Notes: generated by a model not told the origin, from the letters alone. A DNA stretch of 64,000 nt from Eutypella sp. D-1 (GCA_023313575.1 JAJTTP010000002.1:558001-622000), one strand, 5' to 3'. Positions 11,901 through 25,203 are shown, numbered from the stretch's first letter. A program made the numbers and translations.

Positions 11901-14695
11901 GTTAAGTTAAAAAACGAAAGGTATTTTTTATAATATCGTAATCGAAAACGTGGCCGGTAATTCTTTTTTTTATACCGGTAAAAATAAAACGCGTTATGTT
12001 TAAAACGTTAATAATATTTAATAAAGTTACCGTAGCCCGATTATTTTATAAAAAGGTAATATAATGTTAAACGTAAAAAGGAAAATTTAAAAAAAAGATT
12101 TTTTATACGGAAGGTTTTATCGTGTATATAATAAAAAAATGTTTCGAAGTTATTATTTAATAAAAAAAAGCTTACGCCTTTTTTTTATAATACGTTTAAA
12201 ATAGGTTAAAGTTATAATATTACCGGAGTTTAAATATTAAATAACTTTTAATTTAATTTAAATATTTACGGCTTTATTACTATTAATATTTTTATACCTT
12301 AATATTTATTAAATAGAAAAAATAAATAAACGTACGTAAAAAACCGTTTCGTAAAAAGTTAAAAAATCGGTTTATAAGTTATCGGACAGATAGCCGAATA
12401 AATTTTAAATAATTACCGTATTATCGATATAAAGGTATAAACCGGTTACCGGGGGGTTAAGGTTATACCATTTTTTTTATTATACCGTTTTATACGCGGT
12501 TATTACTTTTTTATCGAAAACTTTTATTTAAGCTAAAAGTTTATAAACGGCGTAAAAAAGTTTAAGTCCATTATTTTAATAAAATATAAAGCTTTAATTT
12601 ATACGGTTAATTTTAAAGTTATTAAAATAAATAATTAAATCTGTTAATAAAAAAAAAGATAACCATTTTTTATACACTTTAATGTTTTTATTTTTATTAA
12701 AAACAAAAGGCATAAATAACGGTAATTAACGTTTTATAAAAAGGAATAAATAAAAACAGGTTAATATTATATCGGTTAATTATAAACGTATCGGCCATTT
12801 TTTTTAAAATAAAATAATCGGGTAATTCCGGGGTGATTTTTATTTAACGTCCGGAAACGTACCGAATATTTTATTCTGATTTACGTAAAAAATATTTCCG
12901 TTAATAATATCCCCGATTCTTTATAAAAGATAATAATACGGGTAATACGTTAAATAAGTAACATGGTTTTAACGGTAACCTTAAATGGCTTATTTAATCT
13001 GTTTATAAATGGTCCTATCCTAATATCGGCCGGTTTAAACGCGTTTTTAACCGAAAAGCGTTAAAAACCTAGCCACCAGGTTTTTATAACATATATTACG
13101 ATCGGCATTACGTAAACTTTAACGGCTTTAACAGTTTTATTTAAAAAAAAAAGCCGTATATAATTTTATTAAAATATTATATATAATTAGTTACCCGTAA
13201 CGCTTTATTATTCCATTTAATAACATATTTTTTAAAATTAAATTATAAATTAAAAAAAATACCAAGCTATCGGACCGTTTTTATTAAAGCTTTTATTTTA
13301 AACGTGCCGTTAATAACTGCATTAATCTTAAGTATTTTACTTTTATAAAAATGTTTAAATTTGCATTTTATTAAATCGAAAAATAAGGCATTATCCTTCT
13401 TTTAACCGAGTATATTTTTTACGTCGGTAATTAAAGTTATAACCGTATAAAAAGTTATTAAGTTAATACATAAAATAATTATATTATTTACGTATTTAAA
13501 CCTGGTATTAAATATCGGTTTTTTCCGTAATACTGGTTCGATATATAATATAAAAAAAATAAAAGATATAAAGAAACTTTATAGCATACCGTAAAATAAA
13601 GGGATCGGGTTAATAATAACATCCTTTATACAGATAATAACTTACCAATCCGTTATAAAAAAATCCACTTATTATATAAATTTTATATCCTATTTTTATT
13701 ATTTTAGCCGGAAAATAAAGCAGTTACGTAAAATAATATTAAAAACCTTTAATACGTTTATAATTAATAACGACGTAACTTTTCCGCAGGTAAATATTTA
13801 CTCGATATTATAAATAACGTAAATAGTTAAATCGACCGCTAATCTTTTAAAAAAAGCGCCGAATTGTTATAAATAAAGTATCTTATAGCGTAAAGCTTAT
13901 ATTGTTATATACCTGGTTATTAACTTTTTTAACCCTTTATTTAAACACGAAAATAAGGATATAGGTTTTTAAGATTTAAATTTAATAAAATCAGATTTAC
14001 CCGTTTTTAAAAATATAACCACCTTTGTTATTTTAAAAACTTATAAATAATAGCTGTAATTTAAGCATATTTTATATAATATGCATACTATTTTATTAAT
14101 TACCGGCCAAACTAATTATAATAATATAACTATTAGCCCGTTTTTACTAAATGCTATAAACGGGGTATAAATATATACGTTCTCCGTTTTTATTATTAAT
14201 ACCCGAAGGTTTTATAAAAAGTTAAAATAGGTTTATTACGTACTTTTATAACTAAATTTATTTTAATCCCGTAGTTATAATAGCTATTAAAAATTTATAA
14301 TATCCCCGCCGGCGGCTTAAAAAATTAATACCTTATAACATAATAAATTAATTTTTTTTCCCGTATCGGTAACCACTTTATTTTTATCCTTTATCGGTAA
14401 TAAGCAGAAATTATTTTTAAATTTATATTAACCGATAATTTTAAAAATATTTTTATTATTTTTAACTTCGGTAATAAACTTATTTTAATATTACCTTTTA
14501 ACTTAATATACCGTTTTTTTTTAAACCTTAATTAACTTTTAAGTTTTTTTAATATTGCCCGTTCGGTAAACGCGGCGTAAACGGGCCGTAACTTTTTTAT
14601 AATTTTTATTTTATTAAATAACGTCCCGGCCGCGGTTATATTTTAATTTACCCGTAACTTTTATAACCCGTTTTAACATTTTTAATATAGCGTTA

Positions 14696-14777
14696 GGCCA
14701 CCTGGTGCAATGGCTACGCACTTAGGCTGCTCCTCCTATGGGAAAAAAGGAGAAAGGGTTCGAATCCACTGGTGATT
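14696..14777 (+). promoter_or_regulatory. tRNA-like internal Pol III promoter (A and B boxes)
   Basis: An A-box-like tggtgcaatgg at 14,703-14,713 and an exact B-box consensus ggttcgaatcc at 14,757-14,767 are about 43 bp apart, as in tRNA genes. The ends ggccacc (14,696-14,702) and ggtgatt (14,771-14,777) could form a weak acceptor-like stem with G-U pairs and one mismatch. The T-stem is poorly paired, so this is a tRNA-derived head rather than a working tRNA gene. Confidence 0.65.
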
Positions 14778-15551
14778 AAGGCGGTTTTGCTGCCAGCCCC
14801 GCTTTTTCCCGCAGGTAACAAATCGGGCCTACTTTTCGGGCCCACCTTTCCGGCCCTACCGGGCCGGCGTAATTTATAAACCTACTTATTTAAATAAATC
14901 CGACCCTCCGGCTTTTCCGGCCGGCATAAATTAACTGCTAGCTACCGACCTATTTTTCCGGTCCGGCAGCGGCCCGATTAACCGACGCCCCCGCCGTTAC
15001 CCCGCTTTCCCCCCCGCAGCGTTAAAGCCTTAACCCCGTTACAATATCGGCCCTGCCACCTGAGTACGCCCGGCCTACCGGGCCGATACCTTACAGCCCA
15101 GCCACGACCGCGATACACGCCCATCGTACCGCGCCACCTGGCCGCAGCTGCTAATCACCTGCTAAAGCCACGCAGCCGCAAATAAAATCCTGGCATATAC
15201 TGGTGCGTAACCCCAGTTTACCAGCTAACGTTAGCTGGCGACCCCGGCCAGCTAACGCCGCGTTAAGCCTTACCCGCCTTGCCACGATTTCCCCTTTACG
15301 CTACTTTAATCTAATAAGTGCCGCCGTTATAAACTATACGGTTTACTTAAATAGCCCCTTTCCTTTATTAGCCGTAACACGCTGGTACGGGCCCTGTAAT
15401 TAACGGCAGCCATAACCAATTACAAGACCTTACTCCTGCTATCCCATATATTATATAATACGGACCATACTAATTTATATAATAAGCTTATACCTATACT
15501 TAAATAACTGGTCCACCCTGGACGTAAAATAGATTATCATTATCATTATTA
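14696..15551 (+). mobile_element. tRNA-headed SINE-like element with LINE-derived 3' end
   Basis: A GC-rich 856 bp insert inside LINE L1b, flanked by the 14 bp duplication ttaatatarcgtta (14,682-14,695 and 15,552-15,565; one difference of the RIP type). The empty site is seen in LINE H at about 37,030-37,050. The head resembles a tRNA gene, with an A-box-like tggtgcaatgg (14,703-14,713) and a perfect B box ggttcgaatcc (14,757-14,767). The last 110 bp or so (about 15,440-15,551) share the LINE 3' module: tatattatata, then a hairpin gtcca-ccc-tggac (15,511-15,523), cgtaaaata and an (ATT/TCA)n tail. The body of about 660 bp has no recognised homology, and the 66-codon open frame at 15,203-15,403 has no visible domain. 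Insertion by the Tad1 LINE machinery is inferred from the shared 3' end and TSD length. Confidence 0.8.
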
Positions 15552-18500
15552 TTAATATAACGTTAATAAATATTTCCGTTTTTGCTTTTAATATTAAGTT
15601 TATTAAAAAAAAAAGGTTATTCGGGTTTTATTTTTAATATATATGCATTAATTAAAAAAAACGTAAACGGGCTTTTTCGGGGAAGCTTAATTTAATATAT
15701 AAAAGTTTTTCCGTAAGGCTTACCGGTATTTCGGTTATTATAATATAATGGTCGGAGCTGGTATATAAAACGTTATTAACCGCCGCCGTTATTTTTAAAA
15801 CGTTTAATAAGGCCAGGTTTATCGTATTATTTACCGTATATATAAAAGTTCCCGGGTTAAAAACGTTTAATAATTATGCCTTTATTTATTTTATTACTTT
15901 AATACTTAATCCTTTATAACGTCGGTAATTTAGCTATTACGTTTAATATACCGTATTAAAATCTTTTCCGATATACTATTTATTAATTAATTTTTAATTT
16001 TTTAAAAACGTAAAAAATAAATAAGGGTTTATTTAATCGATATAAATATTAATTAATTCGATATTATTAATTTTTATTACGTACGCGTTTAAAGAAACGA
16101 AAAAGCGAAATTACGTAATTTATAAATTAAGGTTTTACCGTATATATATAAATATTTACAGTATTTAAAAAACTTAATCCTCCGTAAAAAAGAAAACGTT
16201 ATATTTTAAATAGGTTTTAATTAATTATTTATTATTTATTATTTTAATTTATGTTTATAGTTTTTATATTAATATAACGTCGGCTTTAACCTTAATTACC
16301 GTATTTAAAGTAATATTATATATTACCGGTCCTTTACGGACGTTAATTTAAATAATACGTAAGCATTTTCTTTATCCGCGGGTATTATACCGTAAATAAC
16401 GATTTATAATTTTTATTAATTTTTAAATCTTTTTTATTTTATAGGCCGGGGTAAACGTAAATATCAAAAGGTGTTATTAATTTAAACCGTAAATTTATTA
16501 TATTCGTTTTTTTTAATATTTATTTCATAAAAGTTATTTTCCGTATTTCGGAAATAAATATAGCCGTATCGGGTTATTAATTCTTATCCCGGCGGGGGAC
16601 CGTTTTTACGCCACGTTATAAACTTTTCCGCCGCCTATATTAACGCCTCCGGGTTATAACTAAATTTTAATCCTTTTATTTCGTTTTTATCTTTATCCTT
16701 ATTACCCGATTCGGATTTATACTTAAATTAGCCGATATTTAAATAATAATCCTTTTAATTAATATTTATTAAATTATTATTTACGAAATATAATAAAAGG
16801 TAGGATTTTAATCGTTATAAAAAGGGTGGTTAAGGTTAAGGTTAAAATGCCCGGGGCCTTAAGGTCGGGGTGGTAATAATTACTTTAAATCTTTTAAGTA
16901 TTTACGCAGGTGCTTTAAGGAAACCTTATGCCCGGCGGGCCGCCAAGTTTTAGTCCTTTACTAAAGTAATAATAGCCGCGGTTAAGGCTTTTTTTGCCGT
17001 TACAGCTTAAACCACCCTTAAATATTATCGTTAACCTAGCTACTTAATAGTTATAAAATAAGCGTAAATAAATTTAATAATCTGCTTATCCTTTTTAATA
17101 AAGCGGGTAAAACAGGAGAAATTATTATAAACATAAAAGCCGTTATAATTAAAGCATTTAAAATAGGCTTAACATATTTTTAAATTACTATAAACTTCCC
17201 GGTTATATTATTTATACCTTTTAAACCTGTTATAATTATATCCGTTATAAAAATCCAAGCAATAATTATATTATATAATTTTCGGGGTTTTTTTTTTAAA
17301 TTTGGCCGGTTTTAAATCGAAAACTTTAAAGCTTTTAACCTTACAGGGGAAAGCTATTATTTATTTTTAAAACACGGACCTTAATATAAAACGGTTAATC
17401 TTATAAAAATTAATAAGCTTTAAACCAAATTATATAATAATTTTATACTAAATAACTTTATCGACCGGTTTCGATCCGTTACTGGTATAAAAGGTTTCGG
17501 GAACTTTTTATAAAATATATAAAAACCATTATTTAAATTTTTTAAAACGTATACTTATTTCGCTTAAAGCGGTAAAACGGTCCTATACGTATTAACGTAT
17601 TATCTTATTTTTAACGGTAAACGCTTAACTTATTTTAGTTTTTTACGCTTTTATAATCTCCGCCAAGTCGATATTTAAAAATTTTACTATAACTATCTTA
17701 ACGTTTATTAACCTAAATACTACCTATTTATGGTTATCCTTTAATTTAAGGAATAAACGGCAGTCTAGGTATTAACCCGGGTTTTCCCCTATTTAAATTC
17801 TTTAACTAAAAAAGGGTAAAGTTATTCTCGTTTTTACTTAATACGTTAGCTATTATCGTTATTTCTGGCATTATCGCGCCTTCCGTAATTAAATTAACGT
17901 ATAATCTTCCCCTATTAGCCCCGCCGTTACCGTTACGTTTATATATAACATATATAATACTAATTAAATTAACTGGGTTTAACATATTAACTTATTACCG
18001 ATATTATTATTAACTAAAGCTTTAATAAGTAATTTTTATCGGGAAATGTTAATAAAAAAAGTAAAGGGTAAAATATATTAAGATTAAACGAAACCGTTAA
18101 GCTTTTATATTTCATACCTTTTAATATTAACGGTATTAATATTAATATTAATAATAATAATAATAATTACGTAACCGGTAAACTTAAAGTTTAAGCTATT
18201 TATAATCCTAATTACTATTTCTTTTATTAGTTTACGGGATATTTTGACTTACGTTATGTATATTTTTATATCGTACTTTTTAAAGTTAATATTTAAATAA
18301 ATAAATAAAATAAATAATATATTAAATTTTACCTTTATCGTTACTTTTTCTTTTCCCGTAATATACGGATTAAAAAAAATGTAAAGTTATTTAATGCATT
18401 TTTCGGGGTTTTTAAAATAAAAAGGACCGGTTAAAAAAACTTATTAATTTTATACCGTTTAAGCAAAGTTTTTAATTCGTATATATTTATGCCGGCTTTT

Positions 18501-21500
18501 TTATTAAAAGTTGGTATAAGTTATAATAATATTACTACCGCGAAAACGGTATTACGAATATAGATAACCATTACGGGTATTTCGGGGGCAAAACGTTTAA
18601 TGCTTTACCGCGGTAAAATTTAAAGTTAAAAAAGCAGCGGTTTTACTATTTTTAATATTTACAGGTATGCCTAATCTAAAAGCACGGGGTAAATAAGGCT
18701 TACGATATAAGGGTTTTATATATAAATAAAAGTTTTGGCAATAGTTAGGGTAAAAAAATAAAAAGGAGAAGGATAATAAAGGACGGAAATAAGGTAATTA
18801 CCGATACGGAAAAAGAAATTAATTTATTACGTTATAAAGTATTAATTTTTTAAACCGCCGGCGGGGATATTATAAACCTTTAATAACTATTATAACTATA
18901 AAACTAAAACGAGCTTAATTACGAAAACGCGTAATAAACTTATCTTAACCTTTTATAAAACCTTCGGGTATTAATAACGGAAGTAAAAAACGCGTATATA
19001 CGGATATTATTTACAGCATTTAGTAAAAACGGATTAATAGCCATATTATTACAGCTGGCTTAATTAGTAATAAATAAAATAATATGCATATTATATAAAA
19101 CGTACCTTTATTATAATTATTACTTTTAAGTTTTTAAAATAATAAAAATTATTATGTTCCCGAAAATAAATAAATCCAATTTTATTAAATTTAAGTTATA
19201 AAAACTTATATTATTATTTTCTTACTTAAATAAAGGATTAAAAAAGTTAATAACTAAATATATAGCAATATAAATATTACGTTATAAAGTATTTTATCCG
19301 TAATAATTTAGCGCCTTTTTTAAAAAATTAGCAATCGATTTGGTTATTTATATCGTTTACGACGTCGAATAGGCGTTTATTTACGGAGATATCGCCTTAT
19401 TATTAATAATAAACGTATCGGGCGTTTTTAATACCGTTTTACGTAATTACTTTATTTTCTGTTTAAAATAATAAAAATAAGACGTAAAATTTATATAATA
19501 AGTAAATTTCTTTATAACGGATCGGCAGGTAGTTATACGTATAAAAAACATTATTATCGACCTTATCCCTTTATTTTACGGCGTGTTTTAAAGGTTTTTA
19601 ATATTTTTTATCTTTTTTATGCTATATATCGAACCAGTATTAAAAAAGGAACCGATATTTAACACCAGATTTAAATATATAAACGATATCGTTATTTTAC
19701 GTACCGGCCCGATAACCTTTTATATAACCGTTACCTTAATTACCGATATAAAAAACGTATTTAAATAAAAAAAAGATAATGCTTTATCTTTTAACCTAAT
19801 AAAATATAAGTTTAAACATTTTTATAAAAATAAAACCTTTAAAATTAACGTAATTATTATTATCGATAACGATTTCGAAATTAAGGCTTTAATAAAAATA
19901 ATCCGGTAATTTAACGTTTTTTTTAATTTATAACTTAATTTTAAAAAACACGTTATTAAATGGAGTAATAAAACGTTATAAGTAATTAATTATATATAAC
20001 ATTTTAATAAAGTCGTATATAGCTTTTTTTTAAATAAAACCGTTAAAACCGTTAAAGCTTACGTAATACCGATCGTAATATATGCCGTAAAAGCTTAATA
20101 ATTAAAACTTTAACGCTTTTTAATTAAAAGCGTATCTAAATTAGCCGATATTAAGATAAGTTTATTTATAAACAGATTAAATAAATTACTTAAGGTTACC
20201 GTTAAAACCGCGTTATTTATTTAATGCATTATTTATATTATTATGTTTTATAAGGAATCGGGGATACCGTTAATAAAAATATTTTTCGTACAAATTAAAT
20301 TAAAATATTCGGTACGTTTTTAAACGTTAAATAAAGATTATCCCGTAATTACCTGCTTATTTTACCTTAAAGGAAAATGGTTAACGCGTTTATAGCTTAT
20401 TAATATAGCCCCGGCTTACCCGCGTTTATTCTTTTTCGTAAAACGTTAATTATTATTATTTATAACTTTTTTATTTGATAAAAATAAAGGCATTAAAGTG
20501 TATAAAAAGTAATTATCTTTTTTTTTATTAACGGACCTAGTTATTTATTTTAATAACTTTAAGGTTAACCGTATAGGTTAGGAATTTATATTTTATTAAA
20601 ATAATGGAAGTAAACTTTTTTACGCCGTTTATAAATTATTAGTTTTAATAAAAGTTTTCGATAAAGAAATAATAACTATACGTAAAACGGTATAATAAAT
20701 AAATAAAAGCTAATACGACTTTAACCCCCCGGTAACCGGTTTATATTTTTATATCGATAATACGGCGGTTATATAAAACCTTTTCGGCCATCTATCCGAT
20801 AATTTATAAGCCGACTTTTTAATATTTTACGAAACGGTTTTTTATATACGTTTATTTATTATTTCCGTTTAATAAACGTTAAAGCATAAAAATATTAACG
20901 GTAACGAAATTATAAATATTTAAATTAAGCTTAAAGCTGTTTAATACCCCGACTCCGGCGGTATTATAACCTTAACCTATTTTAAACGTATTATAAAAAA
21001 AAGGCGTAAACTTTCTTTCGTTAAATAATAATTTCGAAACACCCCCCCGTTATATATACGATAAAACTTTCCGTATAAAAAACCTTTCTCCGAGCTTTTT
21101 TTTTACGTTTAATATTATATTATTTCCTTATAAAACGATCGGGTTATAACGATTTTATTAAATACTATTAACGTTTTAAATATAATACGTTTTATTTTTA
21201 CCGGTATAAAAAAAAAAAACCGCCGGTTACGTTTTCGATTACGATATTATAAAAGGTACTTTTCGATTTTTGGCTTAATCCGGTTACGAAACGACTTAAC
21301 TTTTTAGTTATAAAGGTTATCTCGTTTTTTTAACCTTTTTCGATAAAATTAAACCTTATTCGACGTCGGATTAAAAATTAAACGCGTAATAAAATACGGC
21401 AAATCCTAAAACCATTTATAACGGGTAATAAGTAAAATAGCCGAGGTATAATTTAAAAAATTCGGAGATAAATAATAAAGCCTTAATTAAAAGATAGCCA

Positions 21501-21719
21501 TAAATAAATAATAAATAGTAAAGGATTTTTTATATTAACCGTAACACGTTAATACGGCCCGTCCTCGGACAGATTTATTCCAGCCGTTTTATATATTATA
21601 TAATATTAACACCTAATTACTTTAAATATAGCTTTATATATAGGCTCGTAAATAAATAGCCTTAAATAATATGGTCCACCCGGACGTAAAATATATTATC
21701 ATCATCATTATCATCATCA

Positions 21720-22266
21720 TTATTTATACCGCGTATGCTTTTAATTTAAAGCTTAAAAGGGCCGAGTCGAGGTAGGCGGAAAGTATTATAAAAACGTTAA
21801 ATTTACTTTCGTTACGGTTTTTCCCTTTTCCCGTAATATTTTAATAAAAAAAGGATAAAATCGTTTAACGCGTTTTTCGAAGCTTTTAAAATAAAAGGAA
21901 CCGGTTATATAAGCTTTAAAATTTTACGTTTTTTAAGTTAAGTTTTAAAGTTATAAATATTTATGCTTACCTCTTTTACGTTTTTAAAATCGTTAAAAAT
22001 AAGCATAAGTTTTTATAATAAAAATGCTATCGCCGCGGTAACATCGTAAATACGGATAATTATCGTAAATGTTTTAAAGGCAGGCCGTTTAACGCTTTGC
22101 TTTAAAAAAGTTTAAAGTTAAAAGGGCGGCGGTTTTACCATTTTTAATATTTACGGGTGTGCCTGATTTAAAGGCACGGGGTAAATAAAGCTTACGATAT
22201 AAATAGGATATGTATACGTTAAAGTTTTAGCAATGGTTAAGGTAAAGAAAATAAAAGGAAAAAGGA
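21720..22266 (-). mobile_element. LINE I (minus), right piece: 5' end
   Basis: It resumes the LINE interrupted by L1a (duplicated target 21,720-21,732) and runs to the LINE 5' end at about 22,266, where the plus strand reads aggaaaaaggat, the reverse of the usual 5' start. It aligns with 18,270-18,773 of L1b. It is modestly less RIP-damaged than its neighbours. Confidence 0.72.
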
Positions 22267-23222
22267 TGGTTACGCCTATATACGATATCCGCGGGGCTGG
22301 TTAAATTAATTAAACCGGTTTTACTTTACCGATATTATTAGCTAAGCCTTTAATTAATAACTTTTATCGGGGGGTATTAATAAAAAAGGTAAAAAATAAA
22401 ACGTATTAAAATTAAATAAAACAGTTAAATTTTTATATTTTATGTCTTTTAATATTAATAATATTAATAATATTAATAATAATAATAATATAATTAATAA
22501 ATTTAAGGTTTAAATTATTTACGATTTTAATTATTTTTTTATTAACTTACGGGATATTACGGCTTACGTTATATATGCTTTTATATCGTAATTTTTTAAA
22601 CTAATATTTAAATAAACAGATAAATTAAATAATATGTTAAATTTTACCTTTATTATTACTTTTTCTTTTTCCCGTAACGTATGGATTTAAAAAAATATAA
22701 AATTATTTACCGCATTTTTCGGGGGTTTTAAAATAAAAAAACCGGCTATAAAAATTTATTAATTTTATACCTTTTAAATAAAGCTTTACATTCGTAAATA
22801 CACGTGTTAGCTTTTTTTTAAAGCTAAAAATAAACACGGGTTATAAAAATAATACTGTTATAACGGCGGCGATATCGTAAATACGGATAATTATCGCGGG
22901 TGTTTTAAAAATAAAATATTTAATTTTTTATTTTAAAAATGTTTAAAATTAAAAAGGCGGCGGTTTTAATATTTTTAATATTTACGGGTGTACTTAATTT
23001 AAAAGTACGAAATAAATAAAGTTTATAATATAAATATATTATATATAAATAAAGATTTTAATAATGGTTAAAGTAAAAAAAGTAATAAAAGAAAAGATGC
23101 CGTTTTATATATTATATAATCTCGGCACTTAGCCATTATAAATATAACCCTGCTTATAAGCTTATATATAAATAGCCTTAAATAATATGGTTTACCCGGA
23201 CGTGAAATATATTATTATTATT
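22267..23222. mobile_element. Composite LINE fragment: inverted 5' part joined to sense 3' tail
   Basis: Bases about 22,270-23,097 are LINE sequence in antisense, from an internal position (about 820 nt from the 5' end) to the exact 5' end (plus strand reads agaaaagat). They are joined at once to 23,099-23,222, the last 124 bp or so of a LINE in sense, with hairpin and ATT-rich tail. Antisense 5' segment followed by sense 3' segment is the arrangement expected from twin priming during target-primed reverse transcription. No clear flanking duplication was found, so two separate events remain possible. Confidence 0.6.
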
Positions 23223-24451
23223 ACCGATATTACGTTAATTTATTTACGTTTAATTTTATTTATAAAATGTTAATTATTATTATTTATATTAATAACTTTA
23301 AAGTCGATTATATAAATTAAGGCTTTATATTTTATTAAAATAATAAACGTAAAACGTTTTATATTATTTATAAATCTTTAATTTAAATAAACATTATTAA
23401 TAAAAAAATAATTGTTATATATAAAATAGCGTAATAAATAAAAAATAATAATATAATTTTAACTTTTTAATAACGGGTTTATATTTTTATATTAATAATA
23501 TAGCTATTATTTAAAAGAAATTCGGTTATTTATCCGATAATTTATAAACCGATTTTTTAATCTTTTACGAAACAGTTTTTTATATACGTTTATTTATTAT
23601 TTTTATTTAATAAGCGCCGGGGTATAAAACATAACCGGTAACAAAGCCGTAAACGTTTAAATTAAGTTTAAAATTATTTAATATTTAAATCTTAAAAATA
23701 TTATAATTTTTATTTATTTTAAACGTATTATTAAAAAAAACGTATAAGCTTTTTTTTACGGCATAATAGTTTTAAAATATTCCTTTATCGTATATACGAT
23801 AAAACGTTTTATATAAAAATTTCCGCCCGAATTTTCCTTTTTACGTTTAATATTATATTACCTTTTTATAAAACGATTAGGTTATAACGATTTTACCGAA
23901 TATTATTAACGTTTTAAATATAGCGTATTTTATTTTTACCGGTATAAAAAAAGTTACCGGTTACGTTTTCGATTACGATATTGTAAAAAATATTTTTTAT
24001 CTTTTAATTTAACCCGGTTACGAAACGATTTAAGTTTTTAATTATAAAAGTTATTTAAAAAAAGTTTTAACTTTTTTTAATACAATTAAGCCTTATTTAA
24101 CGGGTTAAAACGGCATGTAATAAAATATAATAAGTTTTAAAATTATTTATTAAGTAATAAATAAAATAATTAAGGTATAACGCGAAAGATTTAAAAAAAA
24201 ATAATAAGGCCTTATTTAAAAAATAACTATAAATAAATAAAAAATAAAAAAAGGATTTTTTATATTAACCGTAACATATTAATATAGCTTGTTTTTAAAT
24301 AAATTTACTTTAACCGTTTTATATATTATATAATATCGGCACCTAGTTAATACTTAAGTATAGCCTTATATACAGGCTTATAAATAAATAGCCTTAAACA
24401 GCATGGTCCACCCGGACGTAAAATATATCATTATCATTATCATTATTATTA
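23223..24451 (+). mobile_element. 5'-truncated LINE fragment (RNase H to 3' tail)
   Basis: It begins accgatattacgttaatt, matching the end of the RT region of other copies (60,104 onward in LINE A), and runs through the RNase H region to the conserved 3' module and a (TCA/ATT)n tail at about 24,425-24,451. It is about 1.23 kb long and 5'-truncated, as is common for LINE insertions. No convincing TSD was found. Confidence 0.75.
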
Positions 24452-24521
24452 TTTAAAAAGTTTAAGCAATACCTATTACTACGTGATTTATATTAATAAA
24501 TTCCCTATCTTATAATAAATC
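24452..24521. other. Short stretch not assigned to any element
   Basis: About 70 bp between the tail of one LINE and the 5' end of LINE E, matching neither repeat family by eye. Its last 13 bases, tcttataataaat, resemble tcttaaaataagt at the right edge of the block (61,839-61,851; 11 of 13 identical, one difference of RIP type). It may therefore be original host DNA from the left side of the LINE E target. Confidence 0.4.
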
Positions 24522-24575
24522 ATCCTTTTTCCTTTTACTCTCTTTACCTTAACCATTATTAAAACTTTAACGCAT

Positions 24576-25203
24576 TAATATAAGAACCATGGGCACAGGT
24601 TAAAATAACAGATAACAAACGACTGACCAAAACCCACCTAAGATATAACGTCTTCTTTCTTATAAAAGACTGGGTCTCTTAAATACCGTAAGTACTTAGG
24701 TATATACGGCAAAATCCTAACTTATAAATTACGTAATTACGCCTTTTCGTTTCTTTAAACGCGTACGTAATAAAAATTAATAACATCGAATTAGTTAATA
24801 TCTATATTAATTAAATAAACCCTTATCTACTTTTTACGCTTTTTAAAAACTAAAAATTAATTAACGAACGTTATATCGGAGGAGATTTTAACGCGGTATA
24901 TTAAACGTAATAACCAGGCTACCGACGCTATAAAAGACCAAATATTAAAATGGTAAAATAAATAAAGGCATAATTATTAAATATCCTTAATTTAAAAGCC
25001 TTTATTTATATAGCAAATAATATATTAAACCTGGCTTTATTAAACGTTTTAAAAATAACGGTAACAGTCGATAAAACTTTATACACCGGTTCCGATTATT
25101 ACATTATAATAATTAAAATACCGGTAAACCTTTCGGAAAAACCTTTATACATTAAATTAGGCTTCCCCGAAAAAGCCCGCTTACGTTTTTCTTAACTAAT
25201 GCA
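24576..25203 (+). mobile_element. LINE fragment F (endonuclease segment), start weakly RIPped
   Basis: It begins inside the endonuclease: gaaccatgg near 24,584 encodes EPW, part of the catalytic QEPW-type motif, followed by VKITDNKRLTKTHLRYN. It continues through the endonuclease end near 25,197 (aligned with 27,753-28,360 of G). The first 145 bp or so keep many CA/TG dinucleotides, while the remainder is heavily mutated. It is cut off by the 5' end of LINE G at 25,204. F and G together are flanked by one 15 bp duplication in LINE E, so they behave as a single insertion. Confidence 0.7.

Larger units (their letters stand above)
11484..18773 (-). mobile_element. LINE L1b, Tad1 clade, full length, inserted antisense in L1a
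   Basis: Read on the minus strand, its 5' end atccttctcc lies at 18,773 and its tail (a run of atg/ata on the plus strand) at 11,484-11,500, next to the reversed hairpin. The TSD taataaaggacggaaa (11,468-11,483 and 18,774-18,789, 16 bp) is perfect. Without the SINE-like insert (14,696-15,551) and its duplicated target it measures about 6.42 kb. The RT box region is at about 13,470-13,510, where RFKYVNN stands in place of the YADD motif. RIP has destroyed the frames. Confidence 0.9.
7535..21719 (+). mobile_element. LINE L1a, Tad1 clade, full length with nested insertions
   Basis: The 5' end is the pyrimidine-rich catttttttccttttcac at 7,535. The 3' end is the (TCA/ATT)n tail at about 21,693-21,719 after the GTCCACCCGGAC hairpin. 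It is flanked by the 13 bp TSD ttatttataccgc. Three pieces remain after removing the solo LTR (8,484-8,921) and LINE L1b (11,484-18,773): 7,535-8,483, about 8,927-11,483 and about 18,790-21,719, together about 6.44 kb, the same as the uninterrupted copies. The ORF1 region is before about 10,300, the endonuclease at about 10,430-11,090, and RT and RNase H after 18,790. All frames are broken by RIP stops. Confidence 0.88.

Noticed and set aside
14696..14777. A functional tRNA gene
   Set aside because: A and B boxes are good, but the T-stem is mispaired and the acceptor stem needs G-U pairs and a mismatch. Its position at the head of a TSD-flanked insert with a LINE tail fits a SINE better.
15203..15403. 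66-codon open frame as a gene
   Set aside because: It lies in the GC-rich body of the SINE-like element, where open frames arise easily. No domain, signal or homology is visible.
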